This document shows, piece by piece, positions 52,229 through 60,228 of a DNA stretch of 64,000 nt. The notes under the pieces were generated by a model. The model was not told where the DNA came from. It did not search any database and saw only the letters and a program-made list of their open reading frames with translations. Source of the stretch: Butyrivibrio sp. AE2015 (lineage in GTDB: Bacteria; Bacillota; Clostridia; Lachnospirales; Lachnospiraceae); assembly GCF_000420825.1 (NCBI RefSeq), contig NZ_ATVR01000018.1:1-64000 (forward strand), in the 5' to 3' direction. The stretch's first letter is position 1, and each line of letters opens with the position of its first letter. The position numbers and the translations under genes were made by a program.

Positions 52229-52792
52229 TTACTTGATCACAGGCTCGATTCTCTTTGCTACAACTACAGCAAGTGCCATCTTGATAAGATCAGGAATGAT
52301 AAATGGGAATACACACCAACCAAGTACTGTAAGAAGTCCTACCTCTCCACTGTTCTTGATATAAACATGCATGAACCATGCTGTTCCAAATGCGTAGCAA
52401 ACTGCAAGTCCAAGAACAAGTGCTACAATCTTCATAACAGTATTCTTCTTAAAGATTTTCTCAAATAATATGTAAATAAGACCTACAAATAAAAATCCAA
52501 TGATATATCCGCCTGTGCTTCCAAGAAGGATTCCGATTCCTCCACTAAAGCCGGCAAAAACAGGTACTCCAACAGCTCCAAGAAGCACATATACTAAAGT
52601 TGCTATTGTTCCCCTTTCGCCCCCAAGCAAAAGAAGCACAAAAAATACAGCAAATGTCTGAAGTGTAAATGGAACTGCTGTTGGAATGCTTATCCAGGAG
52701 CATATAGCTATCAGCGCTGCGCTGATTGCTATGTATACCATATCCAATACTTTTGAATTTTCTCGTGTTTTAACTACTTCTGCATTACTCAT
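52229..52792 (-). CDS. bioY: Biotin transporter BioY (ECF S component)
   Basis: 187 residues, five to six membrane spans, with family signatures AVPFTLQTFAVFF near the N-terminus and GSTGGYIIGFLFVGLIY in the middle. BioY imports biotin with a shared energy-coupling module. Start follows GGAGG. A BirA operator (52873-52912) sits upstream, so biotin should shut it off. It reads from downstream of birA but has its own regulated promoter. Confidence 0.93.
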   Translation of the reverse strand: MSNAEVVKTRENSKVLDMVYIAISAALIAICSWISIPTAVPFTLQTFAVFFVLLLLGGERGTIATLVYVLLGAVGVPVFAGFSGGIGILLGSTGGYIIGFLFVGLIYILFEKIFKKNTVMKIVALVLGLAVCYAFGTAWFMHVYIKNSGEVGLLTVLGWCVFPFIIPDLIKMALAVVVAKRIEPVIK

Positions 52793-52872
52793 GATGTCTT
52801 AGTCCTCCAACTATAATCTAATTACGTGAATTCACAATCCAAAACGCTTATATGAAGGTACCACACCAAAAA

Positions 52873-52912
52873 TAGATTGTCAACCAATTATACTATCTTG
52901 GTTGACAATCTA
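52873..52912 (-). promoter_or_regulatory. BirA operator of bioY, overlapping the end of birA
   Basis: TAGATTGTCAACC at 52873-52885 and GGTTGACAATCTA at 52900-52912 are perfect 13-bp arms 14 bases apart, the form of Firmicute BirA sites. A minus-strand TATAAT lies in the spacer. The right arm encodes the last residues of BirA (IDCQP). Confidence 0.9.
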
Positions 52913-53675
52913 TTATTTTCTCAATTATTTTTGCTATGAGCGCATTTTTTGTAATTGTTGCCTTCCCGGCCTCAAACAAACTAGACGCTCTCTCTTTTAC
53001 ATCTTCAGGGAATTCACTTATATCAGAGTCAAAGTTAATTCCTATTCCGGCAACTATCCACTGGAGAGTATTACTGTCAAATTCACTGCCAGACTCCAGC
53101 AAAATGCCGCATATTTTTTTGCCCTCGACATAAAGGTCATTGATTCCTCCGATATAGGCTTCTATGCCCGAAAGCTCCCTAATGGCGTCTATTACAGCCC
53201 TACCGGTAAAAGAAGTAACTTCTTTACTATCTGTACTAAACAAAAACTCCGGCTTTAAAACAATGCTCATGTACAGTCCGCCCTCTGGAGAAAAGAATGA
53301 ATGGTCCTTTCTGCCCCTTCCGCCGGTCTGTGTCGCAGCTACTATGACTGTTCCATGTGGTGCTCCTGCCATAGCAAGCTCTTTTGCCTTATCACTGGTA
53401 GATTTCAAGCTGTCATACACCAATATCGCAGCCTTAGTATAATTCTCCGGTAGTTCGGCTTTTATACCCTCGGCAGAAATAATGTCATTATTATCTGCGA
53501 GCCTATAGCCCTTGTTGCTGACCGCCTCAATATTGTATCCCTTCTCCCGAAGATCCTTTATGGCTTTCCACACTGCATTTCTGGAAACGCTGCACTGCTT
53601 TGCCATTTCTTCTCCGGATGTATAGTTATCTTTATTGGATTCAAGTATAAACAAAACTCGCTCAGATGTACTCAT
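52893..53675 (-). CDS. birA: Bifunctional biotin ligase/repressor BirA
   Basis: 260 residues. N-terminal winged helix (NYTSGEEMAKQCSVSRNAVW, residues about 17-36) and C-terminal biotin protein ligase with GGRGRKDHSFFSPEGGLYMS and VAGIGINFD. It attaches biotin to carboxylases and, as biotinyl-AMP complex, represses bioY through the operator lying across its own 3' end. The ATG at 53675 is used; a TTG at 53687 is in frame. Its own promoter is not evident. Confidence 0.92.
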   Translation of the reverse strand: MSTSERVLFILESNKDNYTSGEEMAKQCSVSRNAVWKAIKDLREKGYNIEAVSNKGYRLADNNDIISAEGIKAELPENYTKAAILVYDSLKSTSDKAKELAMAGAPHGTVIVAATQTGGRGRKDHSFFSPEGGLYMSIVLKPEFLFSTDSKEVTSFTGRAVIDAIRELSGIEAYIGGINDLYVEGKKICGILLESGSEFDSNTLQWIVAGIGINFDSDISEFPEDVKERASSLFEAGKATITKNALIAKIIEKIIDCQPR

Positions 53676-53730
53676 ATTTGGACTCAATCTTAATCACTCT
53701 TATGAACGTCAAAACACTGCTGTTGCCAAA

Positions 53731-55362
53731 TCATCGTGAAATACTGAATTCATATGCAGTGTTGTATGTAGCAACATATAGCGTATCATCAACAACCTGG
53801 AACTGATCAGCTGCAGAATTAACAGGTATAGTCTCGTATTTTTCTCCTGTGAATCTGTCTAGAAGGTAGATATAATCAGGCTCTGAAGTAAAGCCGTAAC
53901 CGCAGATTATTGTATCTCCAACCACTTTAAAGTTCCATGCATTGGCAACAAGCGGCTCACTTCTGAATAAAAGCTCGTTTGTGTTAACATCGATAGCTAC
54001 GATATAACTGGACCATGGCTCTTCTGAGGCGTATCCCCAGTGTCCAAGCTCAGCATAAAGAATGTTATCAACTACTGTAGCATATCTGATGAACTGATTC
54101 TGGGCTGATACCCTCTCTTCCTCATAATCCGGACCATCACAAAGCTCTGAAAGATCAAAATTGTAATACATCTTTTCCATATTAGTATCGTAGATCTGAA
54201 GCCCCTGGAATGTATTACCATACGATACTTCATTTACCCCTGAGTAAAAATAATTTTCATCCTCATGAGTAAGGCCTTCCTGCATAAATCCGTGCTTTTC
54301 TGCCCACACTTCTGTATCAAGGAAATCTGTTTTTTCCTCTTTTGTCTTAGTAAGAGTGATATGGTCAGTACCCGCAACTACACCTTCAGCCTTGTAGCTC
54401 TTCCATGTAGGGTTTGCTATTTTAACGCTATCAGGGATTGTTTCACTTTCCTTTGGTTCAACCTTGATAGTTTCTGCATCAGTCCTTGTCACGATCTTTG
54501 TCATATCCTGCACTTCACTCATCTGAAAAGCCGGCTGAATGAGGTTTGGATAATCTTTTACAGATAAAACAATATCAAAATCTCCGGCAGCATAAGATGC
54601 GATTTCATATGCTGAAAAATGTATTCTAAGACCTGATGCATCTATGCTCCAGGTATAAGTATCATCCTTTAGCTTCTGTACAAACTGATCCGGGTCTTCG
54701 TCCTCGCCCTGATAATAAAAACTATCCACTTCTTCCATGATACCCGGATAAGCCTTTTCAAGTTCTGTTCTTATAGCTTCTGAAAGAACAGAACTATCAT
54801 TAAGCACCTGATCGAGTCTTAACATCTGACCCGTTACGGGATCAAGATTTATAGAGCTGGCACCGTGATTAGGGTGTGCCCCTCCTGAGAATTCTTCAAA
54901 GGACTCTGTCATTGAAAATAAGCGATCATCAAGCCTTTCAATGGTCACATTATTCTCTTCGAAATACGCTACATTTTCATAAAATGTATCTTCAAGTGCC
55001 CATGAGGCATACTCCGAAACCCTCTCGGGTATTTCGTAGCTGATATTGTCATTGTAGCTGGCAAAATATTCGGCCAATTTGGGATACTTTTCTTTATACT
55101 CGTCAGATAAAACAATCTCTGTATAGCTTCCGGTACATAATTCTCTTTCTTCATTACTTGATGTAACAGCATGATTAACGAGTGTGATTGGATAGCCGGT
55201 ATTTACAGTTGTTTCAGATGTTTTTTCCGCTCCTTCGCTACTTTCAATTGATTCGGAAGTAACTCCATTCCCGCCATCATCCGAATTATTTCCTACACTT
55301 GTACATGCGCTAAGGCATACAGATGCCAGCATAAAAATAGCAACTGCTTTTTTATTTTTCAT
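53731..55362 (-). CDS. Lipoprotein with DUF3298-type domain and a C-terminal propeller-like region
   Basis: 543 residues. Lipobox SVCLSAC near residue 20, then a Ser/Glu/Thr linker. Residues about 55-260 resemble the DUF4163/DUF3298 region of RsiV-like proteins (SEEFSGGAHPNHGASSINLDPVTG is diagnostic), which in RsiV binds lysozyme. The C-terminal 270 residues alternate short strands and read like beta-propeller repeats (YIVAIDVNTNELLFRSE, YIYLLDRFTGEKYETIPV). No sigma factor gene is adjacent, so an anti-sigma role is not supported. Surface-exposed, function unknown. Confidence 0.8.
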   Translation of the reverse strand: MKNKKAVAIFMLASVCLSACTSVGNNSDDGGNGVTSESIESSEGAEKTSETTVNTGYPITLVNHAVTSSNEERELCTGSYTEIVLSDEYKEKYPKLAEYFASYNDNISYEIPERVSEYASWALEDTFYENVAYFEENNVTIERLDDRLFSMTESFEEFSGGAHPNHGASSINLDPVTGQMLRLDQVLNDSSVLSEAIRTELEKAYPGIMEEVDSFYYQGEDEDPDQFVQKLKDDTYTWSIDASGLRIHFSAYEIASYAAGDFDIVLSVKDYPNLIQPAFQMSEVQDMTKIVTRTDAETIKVEPKESETIPDSVKIANPTWKSYKAEGVVAGTDHITLTKTKEEKTDFLDTEVWAEKHGFMQEGLTHEDENYFYSGVNEVSYGNTFQGLQIYDTNMEKMYYNFDLSELCDGPDYEEERVSAQNQFIRYATVVDNILYAELGHWGYASEEPWSSYIVAIDVNTNELLFRSEPLVANAWNFKVVGDTIICGYGFTSEPDYIYLLDRFTGEKYETIPVNSAADQFQVVDDTLYVATYNTAYEFSISR

Positions 55363-55394
55363 AACATATCTCCCCTTTTAACCAGTAATAATGG

Positions 55395-56156
55395 TTATCT
55401 TTTTATTCCTGTAATATCATTTATGATTTCACCGGCGATGATGAGTCCTACTACAGAAGGAACAAATGCCGTTGAACCCGGAATCGCCCTGCGTTTGGAA
55501 TCTCTTCCTGTTGTTTCCTGAGAAACGGTGTTGTTATCATTTTTACTCTTTGAAGTATCTGCCTGTGGATGTATTGGCTTTTCCTTTGAATACACAACCT
55601 TTAGATCTCTGATTCCTCTTTTTTTACACTCATGTCGCATTACCTTGGCAAGCGGGCATATGGAGGTCTCATATATATCAGCAACTTCAAACATCGCAGG
55701 ATTTATCTTATTTCCTGCTCCCATTGAAGATATAACCGGGATGTTTGCCTCTTTTGCCATTTCTATGATAGTAAGCTTTCCGGTAACAGTATCAATTGCA
55801 TCCACAACATAATCATAATCGCTAAAATTGAACTGGTCCTTTGTCTCAGGTAAAAAGAATGTTTTATAGGTCCTGACTATGCAATTAGGATTTATATCAT
55901 GAATTCTTTCCTCTGCCACATCAACCTTGTATTTTCCAATGGTCTTTGTTGTTGCGATTATCTGCCTGTTGAGATTTGAAGCGCAAACCTCATCATTATC
56001 AATGAGGTCAAGTGCACCTACTCCGCTTCTGGCAAGAGCCTCAACTACATAACCGCCAACTCCACCTACTCCAAAAACAGCAACTCGAGCAGAAGCAAGT
56101 TTTTCCATAGCTTCCGCGCCATATAATAACTGAGTTCTTGAAAACTGATCTAACAT
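55395..56156 (-). CDS. tcdA: tRNA threonylcarbamoyladenosine dehydratase (TcdA/ThiF-like)
   Basis: 253 residues. E1-like nucleotide-binding fold with GVGGVGG at 29-35, then NLNRQIIATTKTIGKYK (arginine finger region) and DAIDTVTGKL. It cyclises t6A37 in tRNA to ct6A. The CPLAK zinc motif region is altered. The linker DTSKSKNDNNTVSQETTG and the final AFVPSVVGLIIAGEII agree with the family. Start has a GGAAGG site. Standing between lipoprotein and exonuclease genes on the same strand. Confidence 0.9.
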   Translation of the reverse strand: MLDQFSRTQLLYGAEAMEKLASARVAVFGVGGVGGYVVEALARSGVGALDLIDNDEVCASNLNRQIIATTKTIGKYKVDVAEERIHDINPNCIVRTYKTFFLPETKDQFNFSDYDYVVDAIDTVTGKLTIIEMAKEANIPVISSMGAGNKINPAMFEVADIYETSICPLAKVMRHECKKRGIRDLKVVYSKEKPIHPQADTSKSKNDNNTVSQETTGRDSKRRAIPGSTAFVPSVVGLIIAGEIINDITGIKR

Positions 56157-56219
56157 TAAAACACAACCTTCCTAAAGCTCTGTTTACCTTCAAAACTTAT
56201 AATATCGTCAAATTCCATC

Positions 56220-57047
56220 TTACAGTTCGATCTCAAGAGCAATTGGTGTATGATCCTGCCTTGCCCCGGAATCCAACATATCTGACCTTGTAACCTTATC
56301 TTTTATCCTGTCGCTGACAAGGAAATAGTCAATTCTCCAGCCTGAATTATTGATCTTACTTGTCTTGATGCGCTGAGCCCACCAGGAGTACACATTTGGA
56401 ATGTCTCCATGTATGAACCTGAATGTATCAACAAATCCGGCATTTAAAAGATTAGTAAAACCAGCTCTTTCTTCATCCGTAAATCCTGCTGACATATGAT
56501 TACTGTCTGGATTTGCAAGGTCTATCTCCTCGTGGGCCACGTTATAATCTCCACAGGAGATAACCGGCTTAACCTCATCGAGAGATTTCAGATATTTAGT
56601 GTACTGAACATCCCACTCCTGTCGCTCTTTTAGTCTTTTTAAGCCGTCTCCTGCATTAGGTGTATATACCAGGTTAAAAAAGAACTTGTCATGCTCCAGG
56701 GTGATCATTCTTCCCTCGCTATCCATTGTGTCAGGGGCGCCTATTTCAGGAAAGCTTGCTACTACCTTGATATCTTTTTTGTAAAGTGCCATAGTTCCTG
56801 CATATCCCTTTCTTGCAGGCTCTCTGGAACTAACATATACATAGTCATAATCAGGAAAATATGCTTTCAAAGCCTCTTCCTGTTTGGAATTCATGCCTGC
56901 TTCCGGAAGCTTGGTCTCCTGAATGGCAATAATATCAGCATTTTCCTTGGTTATTGTATCCAAAACCTGTCTACTTAAATCTGAGCGAGGACTTGTGCCG
57001 GTAAGAGCAGCATTAATTGAATCTATGTTCCAGGAAATAAATTTCAT
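56220..57047 (-). CDS. xth: Exodeoxyribonuclease III / AP endonuclease
   Basis: 275 residues. EEP-fold nuclease of DNA base-excision repair: WNIDSINA at the N-terminus, QETKLPE (metal-binding Glu), GDYNVAHEEIDL, SWWAQRIKTSKINNSGWRIDYF and C-terminal DHTPIALEIEL with the catalytic His. Start follows AAAAGGAG. Downstream on the same strand is the tcdA gene, 63 bases on. Confidence 0.93.
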   Translation of the reverse strand: MKFISWNIDSINAALTGTSPRSDLSRQVLDTITKENADIIAIQETKLPEAGMNSKQEEALKAYFPDYDYVYVSSREPARKGYAGTMALYKKDIKVVASFPEIGAPDTMDSEGRMITLEHDKFFFNLVYTPNAGDGLKRLKERQEWDVQYTKYLKSLDEVKPVISCGDYNVAHEEIDLANPDSNHMSAGFTDEERAGFTNLLNAGFVDTFRFIHGDIPNVYSWWAQRIKTSKINNSGWRIDYFLVSDRIKDKVTRSDMLDSGARQDHTPIALEIEL

Positions 57048-57138
57048 AAATTGACTCCTTTTCTAATTAAATACATCATGTTTCATTATACATGAATTCA
57101 TATCCATTGTCTCAACCGGTCTGGCAACTATGCCAAAC

Positions 57139-58008
57139 TCACAGCTCTCCGAAAATCCTCTCCGGCATTGATTTTGATCTGTACTGCATCTCACTGACCT
57201 TATACACTGTAACAAAAGCCTGCGGATCAACTTTATCTATAAAAGCCATCAGTTTCTGGAATTCGTTTTTATCAACGATAGTAATGATCTCATCATGTTC
57301 CTGCATGCGATAAGCACCGATTGCTTTATAGATACTAGCTCCACTGTGAAGTTCGTTCAGGATAAACTCTCGAATATCCTTCTCAAAGGGCGAAACAATA
57401 CATACTCTTCTCTTAAGCTTCTGGTCAAAAATGAAATGATCAAGGATCACTCCGTTGAAATATGTTCCCAATATACTAAGAAGCAGTGTCTTGGAATCAT
57501 AAACAAGTATTGAAGACGCTGCAACACACAGCCCTGCAGCTGACATTGCCTTTCCAAGGTCAATCCTTAAGTATTTGTTCAGGATTTTGGCGACAATATC
57601 CAATCCCCCTGAGGAAGCGTTTCTGTTAAAAAGAATCGCGATTCCGATACTCACAAAAAAGATGTAGCACAAAACATCTAGTGTCGCATCCCCTGTAAAA
57701 GACACGAAATTAGGAAAAGCTCTTTCAAATATGCCGATCACCACAGGAAGCAGGATTGATGTATATACTGTCTTATATCCAAACTCAGGACCACAGGTTA
57801 TAAAACCTATTATCAAAAGAAATACATTCAGTATCATGGTTATCACGGAAACCGGAAGCGGAACAAAGTTAGTTAAAACAATGGATAATCCGGCTATACT
57901 GCTCACTGTTGCATGACTTGGCATAAGGAAAAAGAAAACAGCAGCTCCGATGATTGTTGTCGCCACTGTCAAAATAAGTATTTCTTTTATAAGTGCAAAC
58001 CTTTTCAT
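57139..58008 (-). CDS. YitT-family membrane protein with DUF2179 domain
   Basis: 289 residues. About five membrane spans in the first 190 residues, then a cytoplasmic DUF2179 domain (GASIYKAIGAYRMQEHDEIITIVDKNEFQ region). Family feature NRNASSGGLDIVAKILNK is present. Role of YitT proteins unknown, with putative transport. Start at 58008 follows AAAGGTTGG. Divides from the exonuclease gene by 91 bases. Confidence 0.88.
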   Translation of the reverse strand: MKRFALIKEILILTVATTIIGAAVFFFLMPSHATVSSIAGLSIVLTNFVPLPVSVITMILNVFLLIIGFITCGPEFGYKTVYTSILLPVVIGIFERAFPNFVSFTGDATLDVLCYIFFVSIGIAILFNRNASSGGLDIVAKILNKYLRIDLGKAMSAAGLCVAASSILVYDSKTLLLSILGTYFNGVILDHFIFDQKLKRRVCIVSPFEKDIREFILNELHSGASIYKAIGAYRMQEHDEIITIVDKNEFQKLMAFIDKVDPQAFVTVYKVSEMQYRSKSMPERIFGEL

Positions 58009-58085
58009 TTAGATATTTCCAACCTTTTTCTACAAAATTTTCAGCATATAGAATTATATACTTAAAACCTTATATTTCAAACAGT

Positions 58086-58112
58086 AAAAAGGGAAGCAGT
58101 CTCCTGCTCCCC
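58086..58112 (-). terminator. Terminator of the second Fe-ADH gene
   Basis: GGGAAGCAG at 58091-58099 pairs with CTGCTCCCC at 58104-58112 through one mismatch or G-U, and the minus strand then runs into UUUUU. Confidence 0.8.
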
Positions 58113-58158
58113 TTATTTCAGCGCTTATTATCAGCATAAAACCCTTACATCATTTTTA

Positions 58159-59376
58159 TCAGAAATCCACCTCTGTATCATAATAGCAGCACTTAAGAAG
58201 CTTCTCCATTTCTTCCTGGCTAGGCTGTCGAGGATTAGAGCCTGTACATGCATCAAGTATAGCATTGGCTGCTATGTCATGAAGTCGCTCATTGAATACT
58301 TCCTCAGAAACAAAACCTTCCTCTGCCGGAAGTCCATCAGCCCCATAGTGCTTAATGCAGTGTGGAATGTTGAGGTCATCATTCATCTTGCGAAGGTAAT
58401 CAATAAGAAGCTTAACCTTCTCATCGTCACTTGATCCGCCAAGCTTCATATAATCAGCAATCACACCGTATCTCTTTTTAGCTGTAGGGTCCTTTGCATT
58501 AAAGGCAATTACCTTAGGAAGATACATAGCATTAGCTGCTCCGTGAATAATATGAGCACCCTTATCTGCAAATACAGCACCGGTCTTGTGCGCCATAGAA
58601 TGAACTATACCAAGGAGCGCGTTAGAGAATGCCATACCTGCAAGGCACTGAGCATCATGCATTGTATCCCTTGCATCCATATCTCCATTGTAGGACTTTA
58701 CAAGGGTATTCTGGATAAGCTCAATTGCATGAATCGCCAAAGCATCAGTATACTCACAGTTAGCTGTAGATACGTATGCTTCAATAGCATGCGTTATCGC
58801 ATCCATACCGGTATGAGCAACAAGCTTAACAGGCATTGTATGAGTGAGCTCAGGATCAACAATGGCAATATCCGGTGTAATCTCGAAATCAGCTATAGGA
58901 TATTTGATTCCTTTCTGATAGTCAGTGATAATTGAAAAAGCTGTAACCTCTGTAGCTGTTCCTGAAGTAGAAGGAATAGCACAGAAATGAGCCTTTGTTC
59001 TAAGCTTTGGAAGTCCAAATACCTTGCACATATCCTCAAATGTGGTCTCAGGATACTCGTACTTGATCCACATAGCCTTTGCTGCATCGATAGGTGAACC
59101 TCCACCTATAGCAACAATCCAGTCAGGTTGGAACTTCTGCATAGCCTCAGCACCCTTCATAACTGTCTCTACTGAAGGATCAGGTTCAATTCCTTCAAAA
59201 AGTTCAACTTCCATGCCGGCTTCTTTAAGATAGTCCTCTACCTTCTGAAGAAAGCCGCCCTTTTTCATTGAGCTTCCACCAACACAAACAATAGCTCTCT
59301 TACCTTCCAGTGTCTTAAGAGCCTCTAAAGCTCCCTTACCGTGGTAAACATCTCTGGGCAGTGTAAAACGTGACAT
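58159..59376 (-). CDS. Iron-containing alcohol dehydrogenase
   Basis: 405 residues from ATG 59376, which follows GGAGG; the frame extends to 59454 in A/T-rich leader. Cofactor motif GGGSPIDAAKAMW, metal ligands expected in HTGMDAITHAIEAYVS (His) and GIVHSMAHKTGAVFADKGAHIIHGAANA. Class III Fe-ADH reduces acetaldehyde to ethanol or similar. It shares the family, not close similarity, with the enzyme at 1568-2743. Ends at terminator 58086-58112. Confidence 0.92.
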   Translation of the reverse strand: MSRFTLPRDVYHGKGALEALKTLEGKRAIVCVGGSSMKKGGFLQKVEDYLKEAGMEVELFEGIEPDPSVETVMKGAEAMQKFQPDWIVAIGGGSPIDAAKAMWIKYEYPETTFEDMCKVFGLPKLRTKAHFCAIPSTSGTATEVTAFSIITDYQKGIKYPIADFEITPDIAIVDPELTHTMPVKLVAHTGMDAITHAIEAYVSTANCEYTDALAIHAIELIQNTLVKSYNGDMDARDTMHDAQCLAGMAFSNALLGIVHSMAHKTGAVFADKGAHIIHGAANAMYLPKVIAFNAKDPTAKKRYGVIADYMKLGGSSDDEKVKLLIDYLRKMNDDLNIPHCIKHYGADGLPAEEGFVSEEVFNERLHDIAANAILDACTGSNPRQPSQEEMEKLLKCCYYDTEVDF

Positions 59377-59472
59377 CTGAAATACCTCCTTTATAATGTT
59401 AAAAAAATAACGTAACCCGTCTTTAATTATACACTTTGCCGTAATTATATACAAGAAATATTCGATATGGCA

Positions 59473-59508
59473 TAAAAAATCCCCGGCACTATATGAGTGC
59501 CGGGGATT
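59473..59508 (-). terminator. Terminator of hsp20
   Basis: AATCCCCGGCACT at 59478-59490 is a perfect 13-bp complement to AGTGCCGGGGATT at 59496-59508 and is followed on the minus strand by UUUUUU. Confidence 0.9.
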
Positions 59509-59529
59509 CGTACTACTAACTGTTAAATA

Positions 59530-59994
59530 TTATCCCTCAATCGCTATCAGATTTTTTTCTGGAAGAGTCTTTTCCATAGCCTTCTTAGGTACTGTCAGAG
59601 TAAGAACACCATGTCTGTAGGTTGCCTCAACATCTTCTTTCTGTACATTCTCGCCAATGTAGAAGCTTCTGGTCATTGATCCTGCGTATCTCTCCTGACG
59701 GATGAGTTTGCCCTTTTTGTCATTATCATCGTGATCCATGCCCTTAGACGCACTGATCGTCAGATAACCCTTGTCAAGCTCTACTGTTATTTCTTCTTTT
59801 TTGAAGCCCGGAAGATCAATAGAAACTTCATAATTGTCATCTTTTTCTCTGATGTCTGTCTTCATCATCCTTGAAGCTTTTCTGCCGTAGAGCTTACGTT
59901 CAAGACCGCGCTCCATGTTATCGAATTCCTTCATATACGGGAATCCAAACAGATCATCCATAAAGTTCTCTTCAAAAATACTAGGTGCTAACAT
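59530..59994 (-). CDS. Small heat-shock protein Hsp20
   Basis: 154 residues from ATG 59994 (MLAPSIFEENF...), which follows AAAGGAGG. Alpha-crystallin domain from about 45 to 145 (VSIDLPGFKKEEITVEL, GVLTLTVPKKA), flexible N-terminus rich in aromatic residues. Holds unfolded proteins under heat. The frame opens to 60066, but that leader includes a repeat element. A CIRCE operator and its promoter lie at 60116-60157, so HrcA should repress it in the absence of stress. Confidence 0.92.
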   Translation of the reverse strand: MLAPSIFEENFMDDLFGFPYMKEFDNMERGLERKLYGRKASRMMKTDIREKDDNYEVSIDLPGFKKEEITVELDKGYLTISASKGMDHDDNDKKGKLIRQERYAGSMTRSFYIGENVQKEDVEATYRHGVLTLTVPKKAMEKTLPEKNLIAIEG

Positions 59995-60040
59995 AATAAT
60001 TACCTCCTTTGCACATAAACAATTGATTATTTGTAAATGA

Positions 60041-60066
60041 GCATTGGGACGGAGGGTTTGGATCAT
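60041..60066 (-). repeat. GGGACGG-box repeat, divergent copy in the hsp20 leader
   Basis: GCATTGGGACGGAGGGTTTGG lies in the hsp20 5' leader, about 50 bases before the start codon, and shares the GGGACGG core with the three other elements. Weaker similarity, listed as possible member only. Confidence 0.3.
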
Positions 60067-60115
60067 TGGAATCTTAAAGTCCTAACGGTCTTCTCTGTTC
60101 CTTTGTTCTATAGAT

Positions 60116-60144
60116 ACTATAACACCACGATTAGCACTCGTCAA
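60116..60144 (-). promoter_or_regulatory. Promoter of hsp20, -35 box inside the CIRCE spacer
   Basis: Read on the minus strand: -35 TTGACG (60139-60144), 17-base spacer, -10 TATAGT (60116-60121). The -35 box lies within the CIRCE element, so HrcA binding would block polymerase. Confidence 0.8.
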
Positions 60145-60157
60145 CAGAGAGTGCTAA
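60131..60157. promoter_or_regulatory. CIRCE operator (HrcA-binding)
   Basis: TTAGCACTC (60131-60139), nine-base spacer, GAGTGCTAA (60149-60157): the exact consensus of the HrcA operator. Confidence 0.95.
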
Positions 60158-60228
60158 TTTGGATAAAAAGATATTGCATAAAACATTACAAATTTAACCT
60201 ATCGGATAAATAACCTGTTTTATCTGCC

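Noticed and set aside
53731..55362. Anti-sigma factor RsiV, suggested by the DUF3298-type domain
   Set aside because: The protein is a lipoprotein without the anti-sigma N-terminus and no sigma factor gene is adjacent.
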